DNA from: Ignavibacteria bacterium | GTDB taxonomy: Bacteria > Bacteroidota > Ignavibacteria > Tepidaquicellales > OLB5 | DNA: 64,000 nt | Reading direction: 5' to 3' | Assembly: GCA_020852705.1 (NCBI GenBank) | Contig: JADZAP010000005.1 | Location: 1 to 64,000, forward strand | Shown here: in pieces, positions 23,838-33,751 of the stretch | How positions within the stretch are numbered: position 1 is the stretch's first letter | How the letters are laid out: every line of letters starts with the position of its first letter | Translations under genes and position numbers: made by a program | The notes under the pieces: model-generated | The model's input: only the letters and a program-made list of their open reading frames with translations | What the model was told of the DNA's origin: nothing | Database searches by the model: none

Positions 23838-26800
23838 ATGAGCTTAAGTGCAATATCAATCAGAAGACCGGTTCTTTCAATTGTATTTTCTCTTATTATT
23901 ATTATTTTCGGGGTTGTATCTTTTACATTTCTTGAAGTTAGGGAGTATCCCGGTGTTGATCCTCCAATTGTTACAGTAACTACAAACTATCCCGGTGCAA
24001 ACTCAGAGGTAATTGAAACCCAGATTACCGAACCGCTTGAAGAATCATTAAACGGTATTGACGGCATAAAAAGTTTAACATCCCAAAGCAAAGAGGGCTC
24101 CAGTCAGATAACCATTGAGTTTACCCTTAACCGTAATCTTGAAGATGCCTCAAATGATGTGCGTGATAGAGTTTCCAGAACATTAGGTACTCTTCCAAAA
24201 GATGTTGATGCACCTATTGTTCAGAAATCTGATGCTGATGACTCGCCAATTATTTTCATGTTTGTGCAGAGCAATACACGTAATATTCTTGAAGTTAATG
24301 CATTTGCCAATGATGTTGTGAAAGAAAGATTGCAGACTATCCCTGGCGTAAGCTATGTAAGAATTTGGGGCGAACGCAAATATGCAATGAGAATGTGGCT
24401 TGACCCCGAAAAATTAGCATCCTATAAACTTACCCCAATTGATGTTAGAACTGCACTTGAAAAAGAAAACGTTGAGCTACCCTCTGGCAGAATAGAAGGT
24501 GATAAAACCGAACTAACCATCAGAACTTTAGGCAGACTTAAAACTCCCGAAGAGTTTAATAACCTTATTATTAAGGAAGTTAACGGCAGTTTGATAAGAT
24601 TTAAAGATATTGGTTTTGCTGTGCTTGGTCCCGAAAATGAAAGACAATCATTAAAACGTGCCGGATTGCTGGGAGTTGGTGTTGCTGTTACTATGCAGCC
24701 CGGAGGAAATGCTATTGAAATTTCGGATGAATTTAAAAAACGATTTGAACAGCTTAAAAAAGATATTCCCGCAGATTATAATATAGAAGTTGGTTTTGAT
24801 TTTTCTGATTATATCAGAACTACAATTTCTGAAGTTGAAGAAACAATTTTTATTGCTTTTGCTCTTGTTATACTTATTATATTCTTATTTCTGCGTGATT
24901 GGCGATCTACCATTATTCCAATTGTTGCAATACCAACATCAATAATATCCGCATTTTTTATAATGTATTTAATGGGATTTTCTATAAATGTGCTTACTCT
25001 TGTTGGCATGATACTTGCAATTGGTTTGGTTGTTGATGATGCAATTGTTGTTTTGGAAAATATTTATTCCAAAATAGAAGAGGGGATGAATCCGTTTGAA
25101 GCTGCTTTTAAAGGATCTAAAGAAATTTATTTTGCTGTAATTTCTATTACTATTTCACTTGCAGCAGTTTTTCTGCCGTTATTATTCATAGAAGGAACGA
25201 CCGGTAAATTATTCAGAGAGTTTGGTGTTGTTATTGCTGGCTCAGTACTTGTATCTGCATTTGTTGCATTAACACTAACACCTATGATGAGCTCCAGACT
25301 TCTTAAAGCACACAGCAAGCATAACTGGTTTTATAATGTTACTGAACCCTTTTTTGTTAAAATGATAGATACTTACCGGAAAATGCTTTTATCCTTTATG
25401 AAAATAAGATGGGCTTCGTTTGTTATAATATTGGCAGTAGGTATTCTTATATATTTCACAGGTTCATCATTAAAAAGTGAGCTTGCTCCGCTTGAAGACC
25501 GTTCAAATATTCGTATTCAGGCAACAGCACCCGAAGGTGCTACATTTGAATACATGCAGAAATATATGGATGACCTCTCTGATCTTGTTATATCAACTAT
25601 CCCCGAAGCACAAACACCAATTTCTGTTACAGGTTCAGGGGGGCAAACAAATACCGGTTTTGTTAGTTTATATATTGTGCCCCCTGATAAAAGAGAAAGA
25701 ACACAGCAGCAGATATATGATAATATTTCTAAGGAAATGAACTCTATAACAGGTATCAGGACTTTTCCCTCTCAACCGCCAACAATTGGTTCAAGATTTG
25801 GAGGTATGCCGGTTCAGTTTGTTCTGCAAGCACCAGATTTTGACAAGCTTACTGAATATATGCCTAAATTTCTTGAAGAAGCTAAAAAACAGCCAGAGCT
25901 TCAGTTTGTTGATGCTAATTTAAAGATTAATAAACCCGAAATAAATCTTTCAATAGACCGGCAAAAAGCATCTGATCTTGGTGTATCCTTCAATGATGTT
26001 GCCTCTACTCTTCAAATTGCATTCGGAAGTCAAAGATTTGGATATTTTATAAAAGAAGGCAAACAATATCAGATACTCGGACAGGTTACACGGGAAAAAC
26101 GTGATAATCCGTATGACTTAAAGTATTTATATGTTAGAAATAAAAACGGTGACTTAGTTCAGCTTGATAACCTTGTTAAACTTACCGAGCAGGCAGCTCC
26201 AACTACGCGATACCGATATAACAGATATTCATCTGCAACTATTTCAGCAGGATTATCACCGGGTTATACCCTTGGTGATGGTATTGTTGCTATGAGAAGA
26301 GTTGCAAAAGATGTTTTGCCGGAAGAATTTAATACCTCACTTGCCGGACAGTCAAAAGATTTTGAAGAAAGTTCTTCAAGTCTTCTTTTTACATTTGTTT
26401 TTGCCTTAATAATAATTTATCTGGTGTTAGCTGCGCAATTTGAAAGTTTCGTTGATCCTTTTATTATACTCTTAACAGTTCCTCTGGCATTATTTGGTGC
26501 ACTTTTATCACTTTGGGTCTTCAATATGACTCTTAACATTTTCAGCCAGATTGGTATTATTATGCTTATTGGACTTGTTACTAAAAATGCAATTCTTATT
26601 GTTGAGTTTGCCAATCAAAAAAAGGAAGAGGGACTTAACATTATGGAGGCTGTTAATCAGGCAGCAGTTCAAAGATTCAGACCTATCATGATGACAAGCA
26701 TAGCTTCTGCTTTAGGGGCACTGCCTATTGCTATTGGTATTGGTGCAGGCAGCCGTGTTTCGCTGGGTGTTGCTATTGTTGGGGGACTTATATTTTCAAC

Positions 26801-26930
26801 TTTCCTTACTCTTTTTATTGTTCCGGCTGTTTATACTTATCTTTCAAGGCACAAAGCAGCTGATCCTGAAATAAAAAGAATGGAAGAAAAAATTGAGCAC
26901 GAAGATGATATTGCAATTCAGCACTCTTAA
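23838..26930 (+). CDS. RND multidrug efflux pump (AcrB/MexB-like, HAE1 family)
   Basis: 1030-residue proton-driven inner-membrane pump. It has the standard layout: TM1 (about 10-30), first periplasmic loop with porter domains, TM2-6 from ~335, second periplasmic loop, TM8-12 to ~1005. The paired aspartates of the proton relay are at D400-D401 (LVVDDAIVV), and RFRPIMMTS lies near TM11. Directly downstream of its adaptor gene. Start ATG with AGAGAAAATAAT upstream. The substrate range cannot be read from sequence. Confidence 0.94.
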   Translation: MSLSAISIRRPVLSIVFSLIIIIFGVVSFTFLEVREYPGVDPPIVTVTTNYPGANSEVIETQITEPLEESLNGIDGIKSLTSQSKEGSSQITIEFTLNRNLEDASNDVRDRVSRTLGTLPKDVDAPIVQKSDADDSPIIFMFVQSNTRNILEVNAFANDVVKERLQTIPGVSYVRIWGERKYAMRMWLDPEKLASYKLTPIDVRTALEKENVELPSGRIEGDKTELTIRTLGRLKTPEEFNNLIIKEVNGSLIRFKDIGFAVLGPENERQSLKRAGLLGVGVAVTMQPGGNAIEISDEFKKRFEQLKKDIPADYNIEVGFDFSDYIRTTISEVEETIFIAFALVILIIFLFLRDWRSTIIPIVAIPTSIISAFFIMYLMGFSINVLTLVGMILAIGLVVDDAIVVLENIYSKIEEGMNPFEAAFKGSKEIYFAVISITISLAAVFLPLLFIEGTTGKLFREFGVVIAGSVLVSAFVALTLTPMMSSRLLKAHSKHNWFYNVTEPFFVKMIDTYRKMLLSFMKIRWASFVIILAVGILIYFTGSSLKSELAPLEDRSNIRIQATAPEGATFEYMQKYMDDLSDLVISTIPEAQTPISVTGSGGQTNTGFVSLYIVPPDKRERTQQQIYDNISKEMNSITGIRTFPSQPPTIGSRFGGMPVQFVLQAPDFDKLTEYMPKFLEEAKKQPELQFVDANLKINKPEINLSIDRQKASDLGVSFNDVASTLQIAFGSQRFGYFIKEGKQYQILGQVTREKRDNPYDLKYLYVRNKNGDLVQLDNLVKLTEQAAPTTRYRYNRYSSATISAGLSPGYTLGDGIVAMRRVAKDVLPEEFNTSLAGQSKDFEESSSSLLFTFVFALIIIYLVLAAQFESFVDPFIILLTVPLALFGALLSLWVFNMTLNIFSQIGIIMLIGLVTKNAILIVEFANQKKEEGLNIMEAVNQAAVQRFRPIMMTSIASALGALPIAIGIGAGSRVSLGVAIVGGLIFSTFLTLFIVPAVYTYLSRHKAADPEIKRMEEKIEHEDDIAIQHS

Positions 26931-26966
26931 TTAATATACTTCATGCATCTCAAATTAAATGATCTT

Positions 26967-28436
26967 TTATCTTCTAACCTGATAATTTGGTGCTTCTTTG
27001 GTAACAATTACATCATGCGGATGTGATTCTTTTAATCCTGCATTGGTAATCTCAATAAACTTTGCGTTTTTCTGCAGCTCTGCAATTGTGGCACAACCGC
27101 AATATCCCATTGCGGCTTTTAAGCCGCCAACCATCTGATAAATTACATCGCTTAGCGGTCCTTTATACGGAACCCTGCCTTCAATTCCTTCCGGCACCAA
27201 TTTATTCAGCTCTGCATCAGCATCCTGAAAATACCTGTCACCGCTTCCTGCTTTCATTGCTTCAATTGAACCCATGCCGCGGTACATTTTAAATACTCTT
27301 CCTTCATAAAGCACTTTTTCGCCTGGTGATTCTTCTGTGCCTGCAAGCAAACCGCCTACCATAATACAATCAGCACCCGCAGCAATTGCTTTGGGAATAT
27401 CACCGGTTTGCTTAATCCCGCCATCTGAAATTACCGGAATTTTATGTTTAGCAGCTTCTGAAACCGCATTAAATACAGCACTAATTTGCGGCATCCCAAC
27501 TCCTGCAACAACACGGGTTGTGCAAATTGAGCCGGCACCAATCCCGACTTTTACTGCATCAGCGCCGCATTTTATCAGGTCAAGTGTGCCTTCTGCTGTT
27601 GCAACATTGCCGGCAATAACATCAATATCAAATTTCCTTTTTATCTCTTTTACAATGTTTAATACCCCTTGTGAGTGTCCGTGAGCAGTATCAACTACAA
27701 CAACATCTGCACCTGCTTTTACTAACTCACCAACCCGCTCAATAGTATCAGGTGCTGTGCCAACTGCAGCTCCGCATAAAAGTCTGCCGTGTGAGTCCTT
27801 TGCAGCAAACGGATGTCTTTTCCGTTTAATTATATCTTTAAAAGTTATCAGCCCCTTTATAATATTGTTTTTATCCACAACAGGAAGCTTTTCAACCTTG
27901 TACTTCTGAAGTATCTTTTCTGCTTTTTCTAATGTAGTGCCAACAGGTGCTGTAACAAGGTTTTCTTTTGTCATCAACTCTGATACCATTGTGTTTTGAT
28001 TTGGCTCAAACCTCAGGTCACGGTTTGTTAATACCCCAATAAGTTTGTTGCTGTCATCAACAATTGGGAAACCTGAAATCTTATACCGCTCCATCAAACG
28101 GTTTGCATCGCCAACAGTTTGGTTCACCTTTAATGTAATTGGGTCAAGAATCATTCCGCTCTCCGACCTTTTTACCCTGTCAACCTCAGATGCCTGCTTT
28201 TCTGCTGACATATTTTTGTGCAGAATACCTATACCGCCCTCGCGTGCCATTGCAATTGCAAGCTCTGACTCCGTAACGGTATCCATTGCCGCCGAAAGAA
28301 TAGGCGTATTTAATCTTATGTTTTTTGTTAAACGTGCTGAAATATTAACGTTCCTTGGTAAGACCTTTGATTTTGCAGGAACCAGCAAAATATCATCAAA
28401 GGTAATTGCTTTTGTGATTATTTTTGTGTGTGCCAT
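26967..28436 (-). CDS. guaB: Inosine-5'-monophosphate dehydrogenase
   Basis: Converts IMP to XMP with NAD+, the committing step of GMP synthesis. TIM-barrel with two inserted CBS domains (about residues 92-205), the catalytic loop GAGSICTTR with Cys305, and the flap near the C-terminus. 489 residues from the ATG at 28436, which gives the usual start [15 protein letters not shown]; the frame is open five codons further to 28451, but family members do not have those residues. Convergent with the RND pump gene. Confidence 0.96.
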   Translation of the reverse strand: MAHTKIITKAITFDDILLVPAKSKVLPRNVNISARLTKNIRLNTPILSAAMDTVTESELAIAMAREGGIGILHKNMSAEKQASEVDRVKRSESGMILDPITLKVNQTVGDANRLMERYKISGFPIVDDSNKLIGVLTNRDLRFEPNQNTMVSELMTKENLVTAPVGTTLEKAEKILQKYKVEKLPVVDKNNIIKGLITFKDIIKRKRHPFAAKDSHGRLLCGAAVGTAPDTIERVGELVKAGADVVVVDTAHGHSQGVLNIVKEIKRKFDIDVIAGNVATAEGTLDLIKCGADAVKVGIGAGSICTTRVVAGVGMPQISAVFNAVSEAAKHKIPVISDGGIKQTGDIPKAIAAGADCIMVGGLLAGTEESPGEKVLYEGRVFKMYRGMGSIEAMKAGSGDRYFQDADAELNKLVPEGIEGRVPYKGPLSDVIYQMVGGLKAAMGYCGCATIAELQKNAKFIEITNAGLKESHPHDVIVTKEAPNYQVRR

Positions 28437-28830
28437 AGCAAATATACACAAAAAATCTTTAAACTAAAAACCCACAGAATCAGTCATAAAAATACAAATT
28501 TCATCATATCACTTTTATACTCAAATTTGCTGTGTTTTTTATTTATTTTATTTATACAATATACAGCAAATATACCAAATTCATGTTTTAACCATATTTT
28601 ACCCTTGTAATTGCAATCCTTTTTTTCATAAAGATTTGATGAAAATTCTCTTAAACTTCCTGTAGACACAACTGCATTGTGTAATTAATAAAAATTTAGA
28701 GTTATAAAACATGAAAAAACTTAAAGAATTATTTGTATTATTTTCCTCCCGTTGTTGGTGTTCTCACCAACGACATTCATAGGAAGTTCACCAACAACTA
28801 TGAAATAAAAAAAAATTAATATAAATAAAA
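28437..28830. repeat. Intergenic region with GTTGGTG/CACCAAC inverted repeats
   Basis: Mostly featureless AT-rich DNA between guaB and the mS38-like gene. GTTGGTG-ttct-CACCAAC (28754-28771) forms a hairpin, and GTTGTTGGTG (28751-28760) also pairs exactly with CACCAACAAC (28789-28798), giving two mutually exclusive stems. No convincing ORF. Confidence 0.55.
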
Positions 28831-28858
28831 ACAGGGCAGAATTACTCTGCCCTGTTAA
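28831..28858 (-). terminator. Terminator after the mS38/bS22-like gene
   Basis: Perfect stem ACAGGGCAG (28831-28839) / CTGCCCTGT (28847-28855). On the minus strand it is followed by TTTTATTTATATTAATTTTT. Confidence 0.75.
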
Positions 28859-28876
28859 TTAAAAATTCCTAAAAAA

Positions 28877-28972
28877 CTACCTTATACGTTTTTTATGCCT
28901 GTTCTTCCTCAGTCTTTTTTTCCGTTTATGAGTTGCCATTTTATGGCGTTTTCTTTTTTTACCGCTTGGCAT
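28877..28972 (-). CDS. 31-residue AURKAIP1/COX24 (mS38/bS22-like) basic protein
   Basis: A very small gene: ATG at 28972, stop at 28877-28879. The product begins MPSGKKRKRHKMATHKRKKR and ends RIR; two thirds of its residues are Lys, Arg or His and there is no acidic residue. This is the widespread Bacteroidota AURKAIP1/COX24-domain peptide related to mitochondrial mS38 and mycobacterial bS22, which bind the small ribosomal subunit. Just upstream of HU, and followed by a strong terminator. Ribosomal role inferred from the family. Confidence 0.8.
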   Translation of the reverse strand: MPSGKKRKRHKMATHKRKKRLRKNRHKKRIR

Positions 28973-29034
28973 TAATGCTCCTAACTATTATATTTTTTAT
29001 TTATTATAAATTTATTTTCTTTTAAATTCTTTAT

Positions 29035-29331
29035 TTATTTCTTTTTCTCAAGCAATGAGTCATTTACAGCTTTTTTAAATTCCTTTGATACTTTAAACAT
29101 CGGTACAAATCTTCTGCCAAGCTCAACCTTTGCTCCTGTTTTTGGGTTTCTGGCAATTCTGGGCAAACGCTCCTTTACTTTAAAAGTACCAAACCCGCGG
29201 ATCTCTATACTTTCCTTTTCTCTAAGTGCTTCAATTACGCACATTATGAAACCTTCAACAACTGTTTCGGTTTCAACTTTGCTTAAACCCGTTGCATTGG
29301 CAATCTTATTGGCTATATCTGCTCTTGTCAT
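29035..29331 (-). CDS. HU/IHF-family DNA-bending protein
   Basis: 98-residue histone-like dimeric DNA-binding protein. The IRGFGTFKVKER and RNPKTGAKVELGRR segments are the beta-arm with the conserved proline that inserts in the DNA minor groove. Organises the nucleoid. 38 nt after the start of sppA upstream on the same strand, probably one transcript. IHF-beta versus HU cannot be decided; most bacteria of this group carry several such paralogs. In II-C systems an IHF/HU protein may assist spacer integration, but nothing here links it to cas genes. Confidence 0.92.
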   Translation of the reverse strand: MTRADIANKIANATGLSKVETETVVEGFIMCVIEALREKESIEIRGFGTFKVKERLPRIARNPKTGAKVELGRRFVPMFKVSKEFKKAVNDSLLEKKK

Positions 29332-29369
29332 AATTTATAAATATTAATAATGTTCCTGTTTAATCTATT

Positions 29370-30347
29370 TTATGGCTGAAACTTATACTGCAATACCGGT
29401 TCATCAAAAAGTTTCCCTTTTATATCAGTTACATCCTCAATTTTGCTTCCAAGCAGTTCCTCAAAAAAAGAAAATTTCTTTTTTTCTCTTACAATCCTTG
29501 GTTCACCTTCAATCCCTGCCATTTTACTTGTAATGCGTATGGCATCTTCAAATGTACCAAGTGAGTCAACAAGACCATATTCTTTTGCCTGCAGACCTGT
29601 AAACACCCTGCCGTTTGCATATTTAAGCAGGGTTTCCTTATCCATTTTCCTTTCCTTTGCAACTACATCTAAAAACTGTCCAAAGCTGTTATCAACTACA
29701 TCCTGAAAGTATGCTTTATCAGAATCATTCATCTGCCTGAAAGGATTACCTGCATCTTTCAGGTTACCGCTTTTAATAACGGTCTGATTAATACCAAGCT
29801 TATCTGCCAAATCTTTTATGCTTATAAACTGTGCAATTACCCCTATACTGCCGGTAAGTGTTCCCGGATTGGAAACTATTAAACTCGAGCCAACCGCCAC
29901 ATAATAACCGCCGCTTGCTGCAATTGCACCCATTGAAACAACAATTATCTTGCCGCTATCGCGGGTTTTTTTTACCTCTTCATAAATTTCCTGCGAAGCC
30001 GCTACACCGCCTCCGGGTGAATTTATCCTTAAAACAATTGCTTTAATTGATTTATCTTCGCGGTAGAGTTTTATTTGCTCAACAATTTTATCGCTGGTTA
30101 TAATAACATCGTTAAGCTCTACAATTGCAATTTTATCTCCGTTTCCGCCTGTTACAAATTCACCGCCATCTCGTTTTATTGCATTTGCAATTGCAAAAAA
30201 ACTAATTGCAACAATTATCATTGCCAAAATAAATAACGAAAGAAATATTCCCCAAAACCATTTTGATGAGTTATCTTTTTGCACCTTTGTAACGGTAACA
30301 GTATTCTGAACCGGACGGGTTTGGTTATTTTGGCTTTCCTGCTCCAA
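29370..30347 (-). CDS. sppA: Signal peptide peptidase SppA (S49 family, short form)
   Basis: 325-residue membrane-anchored serine protease that degrades cleaved signal peptides. One TM segment (residues ~30-55), then the S49 domain with INSPGGGV (108-115), nucleophile S145 in AASGGYY, and the general-base lysine in the KSGNLKD stretch (192-198). Single-domain form like B. subtilis SppA, not the 67-kDa E. coli form. Its ATG directly follows the stop of the TPR lipoprotein gene (30348), so they form an operon. Confidence 0.93.
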   Translation of the reverse strand: MEQESQNNQTRPVQNTVTVTKVQKDNSSKWFWGIFLSLFILAMIIVAISFFAIANAIKRDGGEFVTGGNGDKIAIVELNDVIITSDKIVEQIKLYREDKSIKAIVLRINSPGGGVAASQEIYEEVKKTRDSGKIIVVSMGAIAASGGYYVAVGSSLIVSNPGTLTGSIGVIAQFISIKDLADKLGINQTVIKSGNLKDAGNPFRQMNDSDKAYFQDVVDNSFGQFLDVVAKERKMDKETLLKYANGRVFTGLQAKEYGLVDSLGTFEDAIRITSKMAGIEGEPRIVREKKKFSFFEELLGSKIEDVTDIKGKLFDEPVLQYKFQP

Positions 30348-31217
30348 TTATTTATTTTCTGATTTTAACCGATCGCGTATCTTAATGGCATCCTGTGCTT
30401 TATCATTCATTCCGAGGTTTGCATAAACCTGAATAAGCAGTTCATAAGCATTAAGTTTATTATCTTTATCACTTGAGTTTGTAAGCTCTTCTAAATAGGG
30501 TAGTGCAGCAGTATATTTATCTTTATAAGAGGCATCATCAGGGTTTGATTCCCTCATTTTTTCACCCCACTTTAAATTAGCAAGACTGATATTATAAATT
30601 ATAACTTCATAAGCTCCTGAACCTTTATTAACCTTGCTTAAACCGTTTGTGTATTCATTTATAGCACCTGCATAATCTCCGGCTTTTTCTAATTCAACAC
30701 CTTTATCAATTGTTGGCTTTACAAGTATAGTGTTTATTCTGCCGTTCAATGCACTAATGTTATCCTTAACAAATGCGCTATCCGGCTGCAGAGCATAAGC
30801 AATTTCAAAGTTATTAAGTGATTCCTGAAATTTTTTAATTGCATCTTCATCTTTACCAGTTTTTGAAAGTTTCTCACCGTCTTCATATTGTTTGTAACCT
30901 CTGTCATACATTGTTCCCCATGCTTCAGTCAGCTCATTTGAAAAAGTTAACTTTCCAAGCTTTCTGTACTGATCCATTGCTTCTTTAACGCCTGTTGCGT
31001 TGCCAAGCTGTGCTCTTGACATTGCAAGGTAAAACCATGCTTCTTCATTTGTTGGATTTTGTTTTGTCTCCTTTGCAAATTCAGTTTCTGCTTTTTTATA
31101 GTCGCCCTGCTGATAAGCTAATTTTGCTGTGGTTTGCTCTGCTGTAGAGCAGCCGCCAAAATAAAACATAATACCTGTAAGAAGAAAAATTACTGATAAA
31201 ATTTTTGCTGTTCTCAT
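30348..31217 (-). CDS. TPR-repeat lipoprotein
   Basis: Start placed at the ATG at 31217 (MRTAKILSV), which gives a clean signal peptide; a further ATG at 31238 would add MEASKIS. A lipobox FGGCS is seen about residue 20-24. The rest is helical with several tetratricopeptide units (AKLAYQQGDYKKAETEFAKE, EEAWFYLAMSRAQLG, and later DYAGAINEYTNGL). Likely anchored in the periplasm and a scaffold for protein contacts. First gene of a set with sppA and HU. No specific function can be named. Confidence 0.82.
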   Translation of the reverse strand: MRTAKILSVIFLLTGIMFYFGGCSTAEQTTAKLAYQQGDYKKAETEFAKETKQNPTNEEAWFYLAMSRAQLGNATGVKEAMDQYRKLGKLTFSNELTEAWGTMYDRGYKQYEDGEKLSKTGKDEDAIKKFQESLNNFEIAYALQPDSAFVKDNISALNGRINTILVKPTIDKGVELEKAGDYAGAINEYTNGLSKVNKGSGAYEVIIYNISLANLKWGEKMRESNPDDASYKDKYTAALPYLEELTNSSDKDNKLNAYELLIQVYANLGMNDKAQDAIKIRDRLKSENK

Positions 31218-31351
31218 ACTTATTTTAGATGCCTCCATATTTATTTATATTTTTTCTTGTAATCGCCTTATTTTTAAGCACTTAAATATACTCAAAAAAA
31301 AGTATTTTTAAAAGTTGAATTTTAATACAAAATTACTTAAATATTGATTTT

Positions 31352-33499
31352 TTAATGCTGATTTATTGATTTGTTAGCTTTTTTTTGCATTATTGAACGT
31401 GATAATATGTATTCAATTATAAAAAATAAAATTGCACCGGCAAGAAAATACTGCCATAAATCACTGCCCGTTCTGTTTGCTGAAATTGATGCTGTAAGGG
31501 GTCTGGAATTTTCAATAACGTTTGCTTCAATCTTTAATTTATCATTGAATAATTTTTTAATTTCATTCGGGCTCATTCTTTCTGTACGCGATTCTTTCTT
31601 ATCAAAATTTACCGGAACTTCCATTGTGCCGCTATTATTCCCTGATATTGTATATACAGAATTTGTTCTGAACATATTTCCTGTATTTATCATACCTGTA
31701 TTTTCTTTCAGAAATAAATTGTTTATGTTACCGTCCTTATTTTCTGATTGGAATTTTAATGAATCTCCTGAGATATTAAATGCAGCGGGTTCAATAAAAT
31801 AATCTTTGCCTGCAATTGCAGGTGCTATGCCATTCAGGTTTGAAGTGTATAAAATTGTTCTAATTGTTACAGGCGAAAAAATATTTTGTTTCGGGAAATC
31901 TGACCAGCTTAAATCGGGCGGTACAGCAAATATTATCATTTTACCTTTCCCTTTTGTGCTTTCAGTCATAAAATTAGTACCGTTAGTAAGATTAATTATT
32001 GAAAATGAATTTTTTCCGGTTCCGGGTGAATATCCCTGAGTTATTTCGGGTGATTCAACCTGCCGGCTTTGGTTATCCCCTGAATTTTTAAATATACCTT
32101 CAAACACAGGGTGCATTAAATCAACCTTATCAAATTTTACTGCTGATGAATTAAATTTATTATTTATATATGGTATGTCAAGTTTATTCATAAGGATATT
32201 GTTATAATTTGATATATCAGTTAATGCCCCCGGGTATAAAATAACTCCGCCTCCTGATTCAATATAGTTGTTTAACTTTTCTGCTTCCTGTTCATTAAAT
32301 GCAGGTTTGTTTATAATTATAACAGAATTGAACTTAGTTAGATCTTCATTGCTTAATGAAGCTGAATTAATTTCTTTGATATTAAATGCTGTTGTAATAT
32401 CCGTACCGGGTGTAATTTCTTTGGATGTATTTAAAACAATTTTAAGATATTCAGCATCAGATAATTGATTTGCTGCAATTAGTATGTTTACTTTTTCCGG
32501 AATAAAAAATACAAAGTTCTGCTTGTTATCACCTGATATTTCATCATCAGAAATATCATTCTGCACCAGCTCTGCTGAACCTGAAATATATCCTGTATGC
32601 TCTGGTTTTACTATAAATTCAGCATCAATAATTGAATTTGCCGGAACATCTATAACCTTTTCCTCATGGTTTGTGCCCATATTTAAAACAAGACTTTTGT
32701 TTAGGGAGTTAAAATTATTTTGGTTATTAACGGAAATTCTAATTTTAACAGGGCGGTTCTTTTCAAAAATTTTTGTAACTATATTAAGAGTATCAAGTGA
32801 TATGTTATTTGCTTTTCTCGAGCCGGTAAGAATTATATTCCAGTGCAGGTTATTGTTGTTTTGTGATGAAAGTGCAAGCTGACTATTAAATGCTGATTGC
32901 TGTCCATCTGTTACAAAATAAACCTCCTGTATGCTGTTAGATGCACCTTCTAGTATAGCATCAGCGTAAAATTTTATATCATTTATATTCCTGGAAATTT
33001 CACTTGTTTTTAACTGCTGAATTGTATCTTTAAGTTTTGAAATATCTCTTACCGGTATAAACGAACGCGGCTCATTAATAGATGAAGCTAAAGCAAAATA
33101 AATCTCATCGTTATTGCCAAGTGCATCAATTATTTCGTATATTTTTCTTTTACCGTTTTCAAAATCACTTCCGTTCTTATCCCGTGACTGCATGCTGAAT
33201 GAGTCATCAAATATTATCAGCACAGAGCTTTTTGCTTTATTAAACGGAGTCCCCAAAAAGCCGGTATCAAACGGTTTTGCAAACATCATTACTAACAGAA
33301 TAATAAAGGCAATTCTTGCCAATAAAATTAATAACTGTCTTAGCTTTATCTTTTTGTATTTTGATTGCTGTATTTCCTTTAAAAACATTAAGGTTGAAAA
33401 TTCTACTTTCTTTGTCCGTTTAAGGTTGAAAATATGTATAAGTATCGGAATTGATACAGCTGCCAAACCCCATAATATTACCGGATTTAAAAATGTCAT
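31352..33499 (-). CDS. BatA-type membrane protein with von Willebrand A domain
   Basis: 715 residues. The N-terminal 85 residues are the BatA/aerotolerance-type membrane domain (FLNPVILWGLAAVSIPILIH, then TLMFLKEIQQSKYKK and a second TM segment). A VWA domain follows with the MIDAS motif DDSFS. The long middle has a glutamine-amidotransferase-like fold (LNNYIESGGGVILYP), and a C-terminal TM segment lies at ~690-710. Family members occur with MoxR ATPases, but none is in this window, so this is a stand-alone copy. Function unproven. Confidence 0.8.
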   Translation of the reverse strand: MTFLNPVILWGLAAVSIPILIHIFNLKRTKKVEFSTLMFLKEIQQSKYKKIKLRQLLILLARIAFIILLVMMFAKPFDTGFLGTPFNKAKSSVLIIFDDSFSMQSRDKNGSDFENGKRKIYEIIDALGNNDEIYFALASSINEPRSFIPVRDISKLKDTIQQLKTSEISRNINDIKFYADAILEGASNSIQEVYFVTDGQQSAFNSQLALSSQNNNNLHWNIILTGSRKANNISLDTLNIVTKIFEKNRPVKIRISVNNQNNFNSLNKSLVLNMGTNHEEKVIDVPANSIIDAEFIVKPEHTGYISGSAELVQNDISDDEISGDNKQNFVFFIPEKVNILIAANQLSDAEYLKIVLNTSKEITPGTDITTAFNIKEINSASLSNEDLTKFNSVIIINKPAFNEQEAEKLNNYIESGGGVILYPGALTDISNYNNILMNKLDIPYINNKFNSSAVKFDKVDLMHPVFEGIFKNSGDNQSRQVESPEITQGYSPGTGKNSFSIINLTNGTNFMTESTKGKGKMIIFAVPPDLSWSDFPKQNIFSPVTIRTILYTSNLNGIAPAIAGKDYFIEPAAFNISGDSLKFQSENKDGNINNLFLKENTGMINTGNMFRTNSVYTISGNNSGTMEVPVNFDKKESRTERMSPNEIKKLFNDKLKIEANVIENSRPLTASISANRTGSDLWQYFLAGAILFFIIEYILSRSIMQKKANKSINQH

Positions 33500-33558
33500 T
33501 AATCAGATTTTATATTCTGCAAAGCTATAAATTATTTATAATTATTGAACTTGATTAA

Positions 33559-33594
33559 TTTATACTTCATTTTATACTTCATTTTATGTTTCAT
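33559..33594. repeat. 12-nt tandem repeat, three units
   Basis: TTTATACTTCAT twice, then TTTATGTTTCAT, in the intergenic region between the divergent VWA and acs genes. It could influence either promoter by copy-number change; no evidence for that here. Confidence 0.65.
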
Positions 33595-33751
33595 AAGTTC
33601 CGTTCTTTTTTAAAGAATTATGATTGAATATTTAATAAAAAAACAAGGTTAAATTTTTAAACCTCTAAATTGTATATTAAATTGCAATTTTATTAAATAA
33701 AAATTATTTTGCTGTTTATACATATAAAAAATAATTACATAAAATAAAAAT

